Positions 1 to 5,818 of a stretch of 6,706 nt of DNA are shown here, piece by piece; position 1 is the stretch's first letter, and each line of letters opens with the position of its first letter. A program made the position numbers and the translations under genes. The notes under the pieces were generated by a model. It ran no database searches, had not been told where the DNA came from, and saw nothing but the letters and a program-made list of their open reading frames with translations. The stretch is taken from the NCBI GenBank assembly GCA_003242425.1, contig QGUL01000102.1, positions 1 to 6,706 on the forward strand. Direction: 5' to 3'. Source of the DNA: Pseudomonadota bacterium (GTDB taxonomy: Bacteria > Pseudomonadota > Gammaproteobacteria > Burkholderiales > SG8-39).

Positions 1-556
1 TGATTGGTGCCTTGCATCGCTTTGCGTCCCCGTTGGGCACCCGTTGGCCCGCCCGATGCCCCCGCGGGCCGGGTTCCACCGTCATCGCGTCGGCCACCAC
101 GTCCTGAATCACATAGCCGACCGGCGAGAGCAGGGCCGACAGCACGAACCACGTTTCCACGCTCATGACCGCCGCCATCGCGTCGCGATGCGCGATAAGG
201 CCGATCATGATCAGCAGGCTGAGCGCGATCAGTCCCGCGCCCAGATAGATCAGCCAGGACTTCCAGCGCCAGATCAGATCGACCAGATGGCCGAGCGGCA
301 TCTTCAAGGCCCAGGGCAGTCCGGCCCAGAAACCCAGCGCGGCGAGGAAAGCGGCCGAGAGGCCGAGGTACTCCTTGACGAAGAAAGTGCCGACGATGCC
401 GGTGAGGCCCGATACCCCCGCCGCCATGTAGACCATGAGCGGCGGCAGATAGGACCAGCGCATCTGCCGGCCCAGATCGAGGATGTTGCGGTCGAACCAG
501 CGCCACAGCAGGGCGTGGAGCGCGGTGCGGGTCTGTGCGGGCGTCGGTGCGCTCAT
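1..556 (-). CDS. BT1-like / major facilitator superfamily transporter, N-terminal part (runs off left edge)
   Basis: About 185 residues are visible, with no stop before the window edge. The protein is strongly hydrophobic, with membrane segments near residues 36-58, 67-84, 101-121 and 136-154. The stretch LPWALKMPLGHLVDL (80-94) and the motif SPVGYVIQDVVADAMTVE (144-161) match, from memory, bacterial members of the folate/biopterin transporter (BT1) branch of the MFS. Substrate is unknown; most bacterial members are uncharacterised, so a folate role should not be assumed. The chosen ATG has no Shine-Dalgarno sequence in front of it; an in-frame ATG nine codons upstream (581-583) also lacks one and lies in the hairpin loop at 568-594, so the start is uncertain. 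After residue 161 the match to the family becomes poorer and a frameshift near bases 18-30 is possible. The gene follows the DUF3617-type gene by 50 bases and may be its co-transcribed neighbour. Confidence 0.72.
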   Translation of the reverse strand, partial: MSAPTPAQTRTALHALLWRWFDRNILDLGRQMRWSYLPPLMVYMAAGVSGLTGIVGTFFVKEYLGLSAAFLAALGFWAGLPWALKMPLGHLVDLIWRWKSWLIYLGAGLIALSLLIMIGLIAHRDAMAAVMSVETWFVLSALLSPVGYVIQDVVADAMTVEPGPRGHRAGQRVPNGDAKRCKAPI

Positions 557-567
557 GAGGAGAACGT

Positions 568-594
568 GCGCGGCCGGCCGCATGCCGGCCGCGC
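568..594 (-). terminator. Perfect GC-rich hairpin between the DUF3617-type gene and the transporter gene
   Basis: An 11-base arm (568-578, gcgcggccggc) is followed by a 5-base loop (579-583) and an exact reverse-complement arm (584-594). It starts 12 bases past the stop of the DUF3617-type gene, where a terminator would be expected. No T-run follows on the minus strand (ACGTTCTCC), so it is not a classical intrinsic terminator. It may slow polymerase, protect the 3' end of the upstream message, or limit translation of the transporter, whose start codon is 11 bases beyond the hairpin. The structure is seen directly; its role is inferred. Confidence 0.45.
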
Positions 595-606
595 TTCAGG
601 CAAAAG

Positions 607-1017
607 CTACTTGCAGTCGCCCAGGCGCTTGTAGGTCATGGTGGTCGAGCCCTTGTGCCGCTGGCCTTCCATTTCCATGTCGAAGTCCTGCTTCATGGTG
701 AAGCTGTCCGGGCCGTTCGAGGTCAGCGTGGTATGCGTGTTCATTTTCTGCGGCCGGGTGCAGCTCATGGTGAAGGACGTGGTGTTGCCCGAGACCTTGG
801 GCTTGGAGAACTTGCAGTCGTGGTCGGGCATCTGCGCATCCTGGCCGAGCCTGGTCGGGTCCTTGACCATGTCCGGCGTGATGCACACCTGTTGCTTCAT
901 CGGAATGCCGGACATGGAGAACTCCCACAAGCCGGGACGCATCTGCGCCCCTTGCGCGGCGACGGCCGCGGACGTCAACGAGGCGGACAGCAGGACCAAT
1001 GCGCGTGCGAATGACAT
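607..1017 (-). CDS. Secreted DUF3617-family protein
   Basis: The protein has 136 residues. Residues 1-20 form a signal peptide: a short n-region with Arg5, a hydrophobic core ALVLLSASLTSAA, and a likely signal peptidase I site after AVA (18-20) or the following Ala. The mature part begins with RPGLWEFSM (27-35), followed by CITPDMV (45-51), the arrangement typical of DUF3617 proteins. Four cysteines (45, 68, 86, 135) could form two disulfides in the periplasm. The function of the family is unknown. I chose the ATG at 1017 because it is preceded by AGGGAG at 1023-1028 with a 5-base spacer and opens directly into the signal peptide; an in-frame ATG ten codons upstream would add a charged extension and lacks such a site. 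The gene lies 60 bases after glcF on the same strand, so it may be read from the same message, but nothing in it points to glycolate metabolism. Confidence 0.82.
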   Translation of the reverse strand: MSFARALVLLSASLTSAAVAAQGAQMRPGLWEFSMSGIPMKQQVCITPDMVKDPTRLGQDAQMPDHDCKFSKPKVSGNTTSFTMSCTRPQKMNTHTTLTSNGPDSFTMKQDFDMEMEGQRHKGSTTMTYKRLGDCK

Positions 1018-1022
1018 GGATA

Positions 1023-1028
1023 CTCCCT
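1023..1028 (-). promoter_or_regulatory. Ribosome binding site deciding the start of the DUF3617-type gene
   Basis: AGGGAG on the minus strand, five bases from the ATG at 1017. It supports the shorter reading that begins with the signal peptide rather than the ATG ten codons upstream. Confidence 0.75.
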
Positions 1029-1052
1029 GAAGTCGAACGTGCCGCAAGCGTA

Positions 1053-1074
1053 TGCGGGAACGGCCGCTGCCGCA
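1053..1074 (-). repeat. Imperfect palindrome after glcF
   Basis: Two 11-base arms (1053-1063 and 1064-1074) are reverse complements with two mismatches, centred on CGGCCG. It begins three bases past the glcF stop codon. There is no T-run after it on the minus strand, so termination would be weak at best. It overlaps one copy of a TGCCGCAA direct repeat (1068-1075; other copy 1040-1047). It could be a 3'-end hairpin for the glc message or a protein binding site; neither is proven. Confidence 0.3.
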
Positions 1075-1077
1075 ACG

Positions 1078-2301
1078 TCAGCGCGCCGACAGCCGCTCGT
1101 CCAGATCGACGATCCAGTGTTTGACGGGGATGCCGTCCTCGGTGGCGAGATGCGTCTGGCAGCCGACGTTGGCGGTGAGGATGACTTCGGGCATGCCGGA
1201 AGAAAGCGCCGCCAGTTTGTTGCGCTTGAGCTGCTGCGAGATCTGGGGGTGCAGCAGCGAATAACTGCCCGCCGAGCCGCAACAGAGGTGGGCGTTCGGC
1301 ACGTGGGTGAGCCGGTAACCGAGCGCCGTCAGCAGGCTTTCGCCGACGCCGTGCAGCTTCTGCCAATGCTGCAGCGAGCAAGGCGCATGGAAGGCGACGA
1401 GCGGCTTTTCGCGCAGCAAGGGCGTGCCCGTGCGCTTCACTTCCCCGGCGATCACCTCGGTGAGGTCGCGGGTCATCGCGCTGATGCGTTGCGCCTTCCC
1501 GGCATAACGCGGATCGCCGTCCAGATGGCGGGCGTATTCGCGTACCGTGGCGCCGCAGCCGGAGGCGGTCATCACGAAAGCTTCGACGCCCTGCTCCACG
1601 TAGGGCCACAAGCGGTCGATCATGCGCCGCATGTCGTCGAGCCCGTCTTCCTGGCGGTCGAGATGGAAGCGCAGCGCGCCGCAGCAGCCGGGCACTTCGA
1701 GCAGGCTGATGCCGAAGCGGTCGAGCACCCGCGCCGCGGCGGCGTTGGTGTCCGGCGTGAGCGCGGGCTGAACGCAGCCGCTCAGGGCCACCATCTTGCG
1801 CGCGTGGGTGGATGCGGGGCGCGCCGGCGCGCGCGGAATCCGCGACGGCAGTTTCTGCGCGAGGCGGACGGGAAGCAACGGCCGCAACGCCATGCCGCTG
1901 CGCACCAGCAGCTTGAACAGCGTCGTGCGCGTGAATACCTCGCCGATCGCCCAGCGCAGCAGACGGTCGCCGAACGGACGCTCGACGCGTTCGCTCGCCA
2001 CCGCGCGGCCGATATCGACCAGCCGGCCGTACTCGACGCCCGAGGGACAGGTGGTTTCGCAATTGCGGCAGGTGAGACAGCGGTCCAAGTGCAGCTGCGT
2101 GCTGCGCGTGACCGGCTCGCCTTCCAGCATGGACTTGATCAGGTAGATGCGTCCGCGCGGTCCGTCCAGCTCGTCGCCGAGCAGCTGATAGGTCGGACAG
2201 GTCGCGGTGCAGAATCCGCAATGCACGCATTTGCGCAGGATCGCCTCGGCGGCGCGGCCATGCTCGGTATCGCGGATGTAATCGGCGAGTACGGTCTGCA
2301 T
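1078..2301 (-). CDS. glcF: Glycolate oxidase iron-sulfur subunit GlcF
   Basis: The protein has 407 residues, the same length as Escherichia coli GlcF as I recall it. It is the electron-transfer subunit that takes electrons from the flavin subunits and passes them towards the respiratory chain at the inner membrane. Two 4Fe-4S ferredoxin motifs are intact: CVHCGFCTATCP (25-36) and CLTCRNCETTCP (75-86). The C-terminal half has two CCG repeats of the heterodisulfide-reductase type: SGCVQP (174-179) with GCCGALRFH (205-213), and HAPC (305-308) with HLCCGSAGSYS (338-348) and NVGCQTH (378-384). No membrane segment or signal peptide is visible, so it should be cytoplasmic and membrane-associated. 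Its ATG shares one base with the glcE stop in the overlap TGATG, with only a weak upstream AAAGAA, so translation is probably coupled to glcE. All key cysteines expected for the family are present. D-lactate dehydrogenase-type relatives share this architecture, but the glcDEF order argues for glycolate oxidase. Confidence 0.95.
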   Translation of the reverse strand: MQTVLADYIRDTEHGRAAEAILRKCVHCGFCTATCPTYQLLGDELDGPRGRIYLIKSMLEGEPVTRSTQLHLDRCLTCRNCETTCPSGVEYGRLVDIGRAVASERVERPFGDRLLRWAIGEVFTRTTLFKLLVRSGMALRPLLPVRLAQKLPSRIPRAPARPASTHARKMVALSGCVQPALTPDTNAAAARVLDRFGISLLEVPGCCGALRFHLDRQEDGLDDMRRMIDRLWPYVEQGVEAFVMTASGCGATVREYARHLDGDPRYAGKAQRISAMTRDLTEVIAGEVKRTGTPLLREKPLVAFHAPCSLQHWQKLHGVGESLLTALGYRLTHVPNAHLCCGSAGSYSLLHPQISQQLKRNKLAALSSGMPEVILTANVGCQTHLATEDGIPVKHWIVDLDERLSAR

Positions 2302-3350
2302 CAGAGTTCTTTATACATCCGGCCGGGGTTGAGGATGCCGTGCGGGTCGAATTCCCGTTTGAGACGACGGTGGATGTCCATCGCCACCGGCGGCAGCGGA
2401 TGGAAGACCGGCGTCTGGCCGTCGCCGCCGCGGAACAGGGTCGCGTGGCCGCCGCGCGCTTCGGCCGCGGCACGCACGGTGCGCGCATCGGCCTCGGTGA
2501 CCAGCCAGCGCAGCGCGCCGCCCCATTCGATGAACTGCGCACCGGGCAGTTCCAGCGGCTTGGCGGTCGAGGGCACCGACACGCGCCACAACGGTTCGTC
2601 GGTGCGGAAGAAGGCTGCGGTGTGATCGCGCACGCTCCGCCAGTAATCTTCCGCATCGTCCACACGCTCGCCGCCCAGGCGCGCGCAGGCTGATTCCACC
2701 GCGACCCGGGCGCCGGAGAGGCGCACGAGCAGTTCGCCGTCCTGCCAGGCGCTGGCGCTGATGGGCAGCGGCCGCGCGAGCCAGGTGTTGATCGTCTGGA
2801 TGGCGACGGCCTCGGGCATCTCGAAACGCAGCGTCGCCTCCGCGGCCGGACGCGGCAGCACCTTGAGCGAGATTTCGGTGAGCACGCCCAGCGTGCCGAG
2901 CGCACCGGCCATGAGCCGCGAGACGTCGTAGCCCGCCACGTTCTTCATCACGCGGCCGCCGAAGCGCAGATCGTTGCCGCGGCCGTCGAGCATGCGCACG
3001 CCGAGCACGAAATCGCGCACCGCGCCCACCGCCTGCCGGCGCGGCCCCGAGAGACCGCTCGCCACCGCGCCGCCGATGGTGCCGCCGGGCGCGAAACGCG
3101 GCGGCTCGAAGGCGAGCATCTGATTGCGTTCTGCGAGCGTGCGCTCGACCTCCTCGAGCGGCGTGCCGGCGCGTACGGTGATCACGAGTTCGCTCGGCTC
3201 GTAATCGACCACACCGCTGTAGCTGCGCACATCGAGCGGCTGCGCCTCGACGGCATGACCGTAGAAGCGCTTGGTGTCGCCGCCGCGGACGTAGAGCGCT
3301 TCGCCCTTCGAGGCGGCGGTGCGGATGGTTTCGGCCAGTCTTTCGATCAT
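2301..3350 (-). CDS. glcE: Glycolate oxidase FAD-binding subunit GlcE
   Basis: The protein has 349 residues, close to the roughly 350 of E. coli GlcE. It is the second flavin-type subunit of glycolate oxidase, with an N-terminal FAD-binding PCMH fold and a short C-terminal domain. Visible motifs are YVRGGDTKRFYG (20-31), PGGTIGGAVASGLSGPRR (88-105), VRDFVLGVRMLDGRG (111-125), and GGRVMKNVAGYDVSRLMAG (131-149), a hallmark of GlcE. The C-terminus FDPHGILNPGRMY is the usual ending. The reading frame is open 80 codons further upstream into glcD, but that extension is basic, low-complexity shadow sequence. The ATG at 3350 gives the family length and shares one base with the glcD stop in TGATG. No good Shine-Dalgarno site precedes it (the nearest GGAG is about 14 bases away), so translation probably depends on ribosomes finishing glcD. 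Confidence 0.94.
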   Translation of the reverse strand: MIERLAETIRTAASKGEALYVRGGDTKRFYGHAVEAQPLDVRSYSGVVDYEPSELVITVRAGTPLEEVERTLAERNQMLAFEPPRFAPGGTIGGAVASGLSGPRRQAVGAVRDFVLGVRMLDGRGNDLRFGGRVMKNVAGYDVSRLMAGALGTLGVLTEISLKVLPRPAAEATLRFEMPEAVAIQTINTWLARPLPISASAWQDGELLVRLSGARVAVESACARLGGERVDDAEDYWRSVRDHTAAFFRTDEPLWRVSVPSTAKPLELPGAQFIEWGGALRWLVTEADARTVRAAAEARGGHATLFRGGDGQTPVFHPLPPVAMDIHRRLKREFDPHGILNPGRMYKEL

Positions 3351-4870
3351 CAGAAACGCGGCAACTCCGGATGCGGCAGTTGGCCGTTGTGCACGTGCAT
3401 GCGGCCGAACTCCGCGCAACGATGGAGCGTGGGGATGTTTTTCAAGGGATTGAGCAGTCCTTGCGGGTCGAAGGCCCGCTTCACGCCGTGGAAGCGTTCC
3501 AGCTCCTCGCTCGAAAACTGCAGGCACATCTGGTTGAGCTTCTCCACGCCCACGCCGTGTTCGCCGGTGATGGTGCCGCCGACCTCGATGCATTTCTGCA
3601 GCACTTCGGCGGCGAAGGCCTCGGTGCGGTGGAGCTGGTCGGGGTCGTTGGCGTCGAACAGGATGAGCGGATGGAGATTGCCGTCGCCGGCGTGGAACAC
3701 GTTCGGGCAGCGCAGCCCGTATTTACGCTCCATCTCGGCGATGAAGAGCAGCACCTCGCCCAGGCGCTTGCGCGGGATGGTGCCGTCCATGCAGTAGTAG
3801 TCCGGCGAGATGCGCCCCACCGCGGGGAACGCCGCTTTGCGGCCGGCCCAGAAGCGGATGCGTTCGGACTCGTCGCGCGAGACGCGCAGGTTCGTCGCGC
3901 CCTCGCGGCGCAGCACCGCTTCCATGCGCACGATCTCATCCTCGACCTCCTCGGGCGTGCCGTCCGATTCGCACAGCAGGATGGCGGCGGCGTCGAGGTC
4001 GTAGCCGGCGTGCACGAAGTCCTCGACCGCACGCGTGGCCGGCTGGTCCATCATTTCCAGGCCGGCGGGGATGATGCCCTCGGCGATGATCGCCGCCACG
4101 GCATCGCTCGCCTTGCGGACATCGTCGAAGGAGGCGAGGATCACTTTCGCCGTCTCCGGCAGCGGGATGAGCTTGACCGTCACCTCGGTCACCACCGCGA
4201 GCATGCCTTCGCTGCCGATCACGCAGGCGAGCAGGTCGTAGCCGGGGCTGTCGAGCGCCTCCGAGCCGAACTCGATCAGGTCGCCCGCCATGGTGTAGCC
4301 GCGCACGCGCAGCACGTTGTGCACCGTGAGGCCGTACTTGAGGCAGTGCACGCCGCCCGAGTTCTCCGCGACGTTGCCGCCGATGGTGCAGGCGATCTGC
4401 GAAGAGGGATCGGGCGCGTAATAGAGCCCGTAGGGTTTCGCCGCGTCGGAGATCGCGGCGTTGCGCACGCCGGGCTGCACCCGCGCGATGCGCGCCACCG
4501 GATCGACGGCGAGGATGCGGTTCATCTTCGCCAGCGACAGCAGCACGCTGTCCGGGGCGGGCAGCGCGCCGCCCGACAGCCCGGTGCCGGCGCCGCGCGC
4601 GATGACCGGCACCATCATTTCGTGACAGGTGCGCAGCACGAACGCCACTTCCTCCTCGTTGGCCGGCAGTACGACGGCCAGGGGCAGCTCGCGATAGGCC
4701 GAGAGGCCGTCGCATTCGTAGGGCCGCGTGTCCTCGGGACGGTAGAGCACCGCCTCGGCGGGCAGGCGCTCGCGCAGGCGGGAAACGACGTCGATCTGGC
4801 GGTCAGGGTCGATGCCGGGCAGCGTTGCGCCCGTGCTCTTGGTCAGGCTCTGCGTATTCACGCGGTCCAT
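3350..4870 (-). CDS. glcD: Glycolate oxidase catalytic FAD subunit GlcD
   Basis: The protein has 506 residues, matching the roughly 500 of the family. GlcD is the main flavoprotein subunit, oxidising glycolate to glyoxylate; relatives act on D-lactate and other 2-hydroxyacids. The FAD-binding PCMH domain occupies roughly residues 60-240, with RGAGTGLSGGALP (92-104) and APDPSSQIACTIGGNVAENS (152-171). The C-terminal FAD oxidase domain carries FHAGDGNLHP (392-401), whose histidines are in the conserved position for substrate or metal contact, and GEHGVGVEK (436-444). The ending FDPQGLLNPLKN is typical. The ATG at 4870 has GAGG upstream with a short 4-base spacer. The last 25 or so residues, rich in His and Pro, extend slightly beyond the usual family ending. 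It is the first of three genes linked by one-base overlaps. Substrate preference between glycolate and D-lactate is inferred from the presence of glcE and glcF. Confidence 0.96.
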   Translation of the reverse strand: MDRVNTQSLTKSTGATLPGIDPDRQIDVVSRLRERLPAEAVLYRPEDTRPYECDGLSAYRELPLAVVLPANEEEVAFVLRTCHEMMVPVIARGAGTGLSGGALPAPDSVLLSLAKMNRILAVDPVARIARVQPGVRNAAISDAAKPYGLYYAPDPSSQIACTIGGNVAENSGGVHCLKYGLTVHNVLRVRGYTMAGDLIEFGSEALDSPGYDLLACVIGSEGMLAVVTEVTVKLIPLPETAKVILASFDDVRKASDAVAAIIAEGIIPAGLEMMDQPATRAVEDFVHAGYDLDAAAILLCESDGTPEEVEDEIVRMEAVLRREGATNLRVSRDESERIRFWAGRKAAFPAVGRISPDYYCMDGTIPRKRLGEVLLFIAEMERKYGLRCPNVFHAGDGNLHPLILFDANDPDQLHRTEAFAAEVLQKCIEVGGTITGEHGVGVEKLNQMCLQFSSEELERFHGVKRAFDPQGLLNPLKNIPTLHRCAEFGRMHVHNGQLPHPELPRF

Positions 4871-4888
4871 ATAGCCTCATCTGCATGC

Positions 4889-4905
4889 GTCCGTCAAACG
4901 CGGAC
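4889..4905. repeat. Short dyad in the glcD leader
   Basis: GTCCG (4889-4893) and CGGAC (4901-4905) are exact inverted repeats around a 7-base centre, 19 bases upstream of the glcD start in the 51-base gap after the ChaN-like gene. It could be a small hairpin or an operator. It does not fit the T-N11-A LysR box exactly, so I do not call it one. A five-base stem can easily arise by chance in GC-rich DNA. Confidence 0.2.
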
Positions 4906-4921
4906 TGTGCCAAAGTCACGC

Positions 4922-5806
4922 TCAGGACGCGTTGTGTTCGACAAGACCGTAGACGGCGTCGGCGATGCCGGGCCGCAGGTCCTTGCAATCGGCCTCCTTC
5001 TCCCAGGCCAGCAGCGACACGATGCGTTGCACGCCGAGGTCGCGCAATTGATGCGGAACGCCGTAGCCGTATTCCACATGGCCGCGGCCCATGACACCGA
5101 CGATCAGCGCGTCCGGATGAGCCTGGCGGGCCTGCGCAAGCGCCTGCGCCATGGCGCGATCCCACAGGAGCTGCGCTTCGACGAAGCGCTCGAACCCGCT
5201 CCTGTTCGCCGCGGTCTTGGCGCCGCGCCGGTGCTGGGCGTAGATCTCGCGCAGGCGTCCGACATAGGCCCGGGCGGGCTTGGCAGGCGCCGACACGCCT
5301 TCACGCCGTTCCGGCGGGACGGCGGCGAAACCGTTCGCCCCCGTCTCGCGCACCAGCGCCTGTTCGACGTTGAGGGCGAGCATGGGAATGCGCTGCGCCC
5401 GCGCGTATTCGAACAGCGGCCGGTAGAGCTCGAAATCGTAGCGCCAGACCTTGTCCCAGTCCGATTCGCGCACGAAGTCTTCGACCGTCAGTTCGCCCGC
5501 CACCCAGCGGTCGAGCACGGGCTGCACGCGGCGCGGGAACATCTCGAAACCGATCGCCATCTGCGGCCGGCGCGCGTGCAGGGCGTGCAGGGTCTCCAGT
5601 TCCCAGCGCTGATGCGGCGCATGCGCGTGCCGCTCGCCCAGCAGCACGACTTCGGCGCGCGCCGCCACCGCCATCATCGCTTCGGCGGCGATGGGGGAAC
5701 GGTCGGCAGGCCGGATCCACGCGCCCGGCGGCACGCAGGTCTGCGCCGCCGCGACGGGCCACACAAGCAGTGCGAACAAGGCGCAGAAAAAATTGCGGGC
5801 CCGCAA
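4922..5806 (-). CDS. Secreted ChaN-like (putative haem-binding) protein
   Basis: The protein has 294 residues from a TTG start. It matches, from memory, the ChaN/DUF399 family (haem-binding uptake, Tiki-superfamily fold): EVVLLGERHAHAPHQRWELE (52-71) with the GE.H core, AIGFEMFPRRVQPVLDRW (84-101), and near the C-terminus VGVMGRGHVEYGYGVPHQL with His243. In studied members a tyrosine ligates haem; Tyr246 and Tyr248 lie in the C-terminal motif, but I cannot assign a ligand here. Residues 1-21 form a signal peptide (RAR n-region, FFCALFALLVWPVAAA core), so the protein should be periplasmic; Cys24 is not in a proper lipobox. The start is chosen from AAGGGG at 5813-5818, six bases before TTG, and because the longer open frame upstream is within the regulator gene. 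It follows that gene by 11 bases and precedes glcD by 51. A link to iron supply for the respiratory enzyme is a guess from position only. Confidence 0.8.
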   Translation of the reverse strand: MRARNFFCALFALLVWPVAAAQTCVPPGAWIRPADRSPIAAEAMMAVAARAEVVLLGERHAHAPHQRWELETLHALHARRPQMAIGFEMFPRRVQPVLDRWVAGELTVEDFVRESDWDKVWRYDFELYRPLFEYARAQRIPMLALNVEQALVRETGANGFAAVPPERREGVSAPAKPARAYVGRLREIYAQHRRGAKTAANRSGFERFVEAQLLWDRAMAQALAQARQAHPDALIVGVMGRGHVEYGYGVPHQLRDLGVQRIVSLLAWEKEADCKDLRPGIADAVYGLVEHNAS

Positions 5807-5812
5807 GGCGCG

Positions 5813-5818
5813 CCCCTT
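5813..5818 (-). promoter_or_regulatory. Ribosome binding site that decides the TTG start of the ChaN-like gene
   Basis: AAGGGG on the minus strand, six bases before the TTG at 5806. Its first A is the last base of the LysR-type gene's TGA stop codon, so ribosomes ending the regulator finish on this site. This supports a TTG start and coupled expression of the two genes. Confidence 0.65.

Noticed and set aside
44..634. 196-codon plus-strand open frame near the left edge
   Set aside because: The opposite strand encodes a membrane protein with recognisable transporter motifs; this frame is highly charged and His/Arg-rich, as antisense of such a gene would be.
1039..2625. 528-codon plus-strand open frame opposite glcF
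   Set aside because: Antisense shadow: glcF has all its cysteine motifs on the other strand and this translation shows none.
596..2905. 769-codon open frame on the minus strand across glcE, glcF and the DUF3617-type gene
   Set aside because: It is a different frame from the confident genes it covers, and its product is Arg/Ala-rich low-complexity sequence with no motif.
3351..3593. 80-codon N-terminal extension of glcE
   Set aside because: It overlaps glcD, reads as basic low-complexity sequence, and the shorter start gives the family length and a TGATG junction.
4868..4901. TTGACG ... TATATG as a sigma-70 promoter for glcD
   Set aside because: The spacing of 18 is tolerable but the -10-like element contains the glcD start codon, so the transcript would begin downstream of it.
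4890..4915. TTTGGCACAG upstream of glcD as a sigma-54 promoter
   Set aside because: There is a -24-like GGCAC, but no GC at the -12 position with the required spacing.
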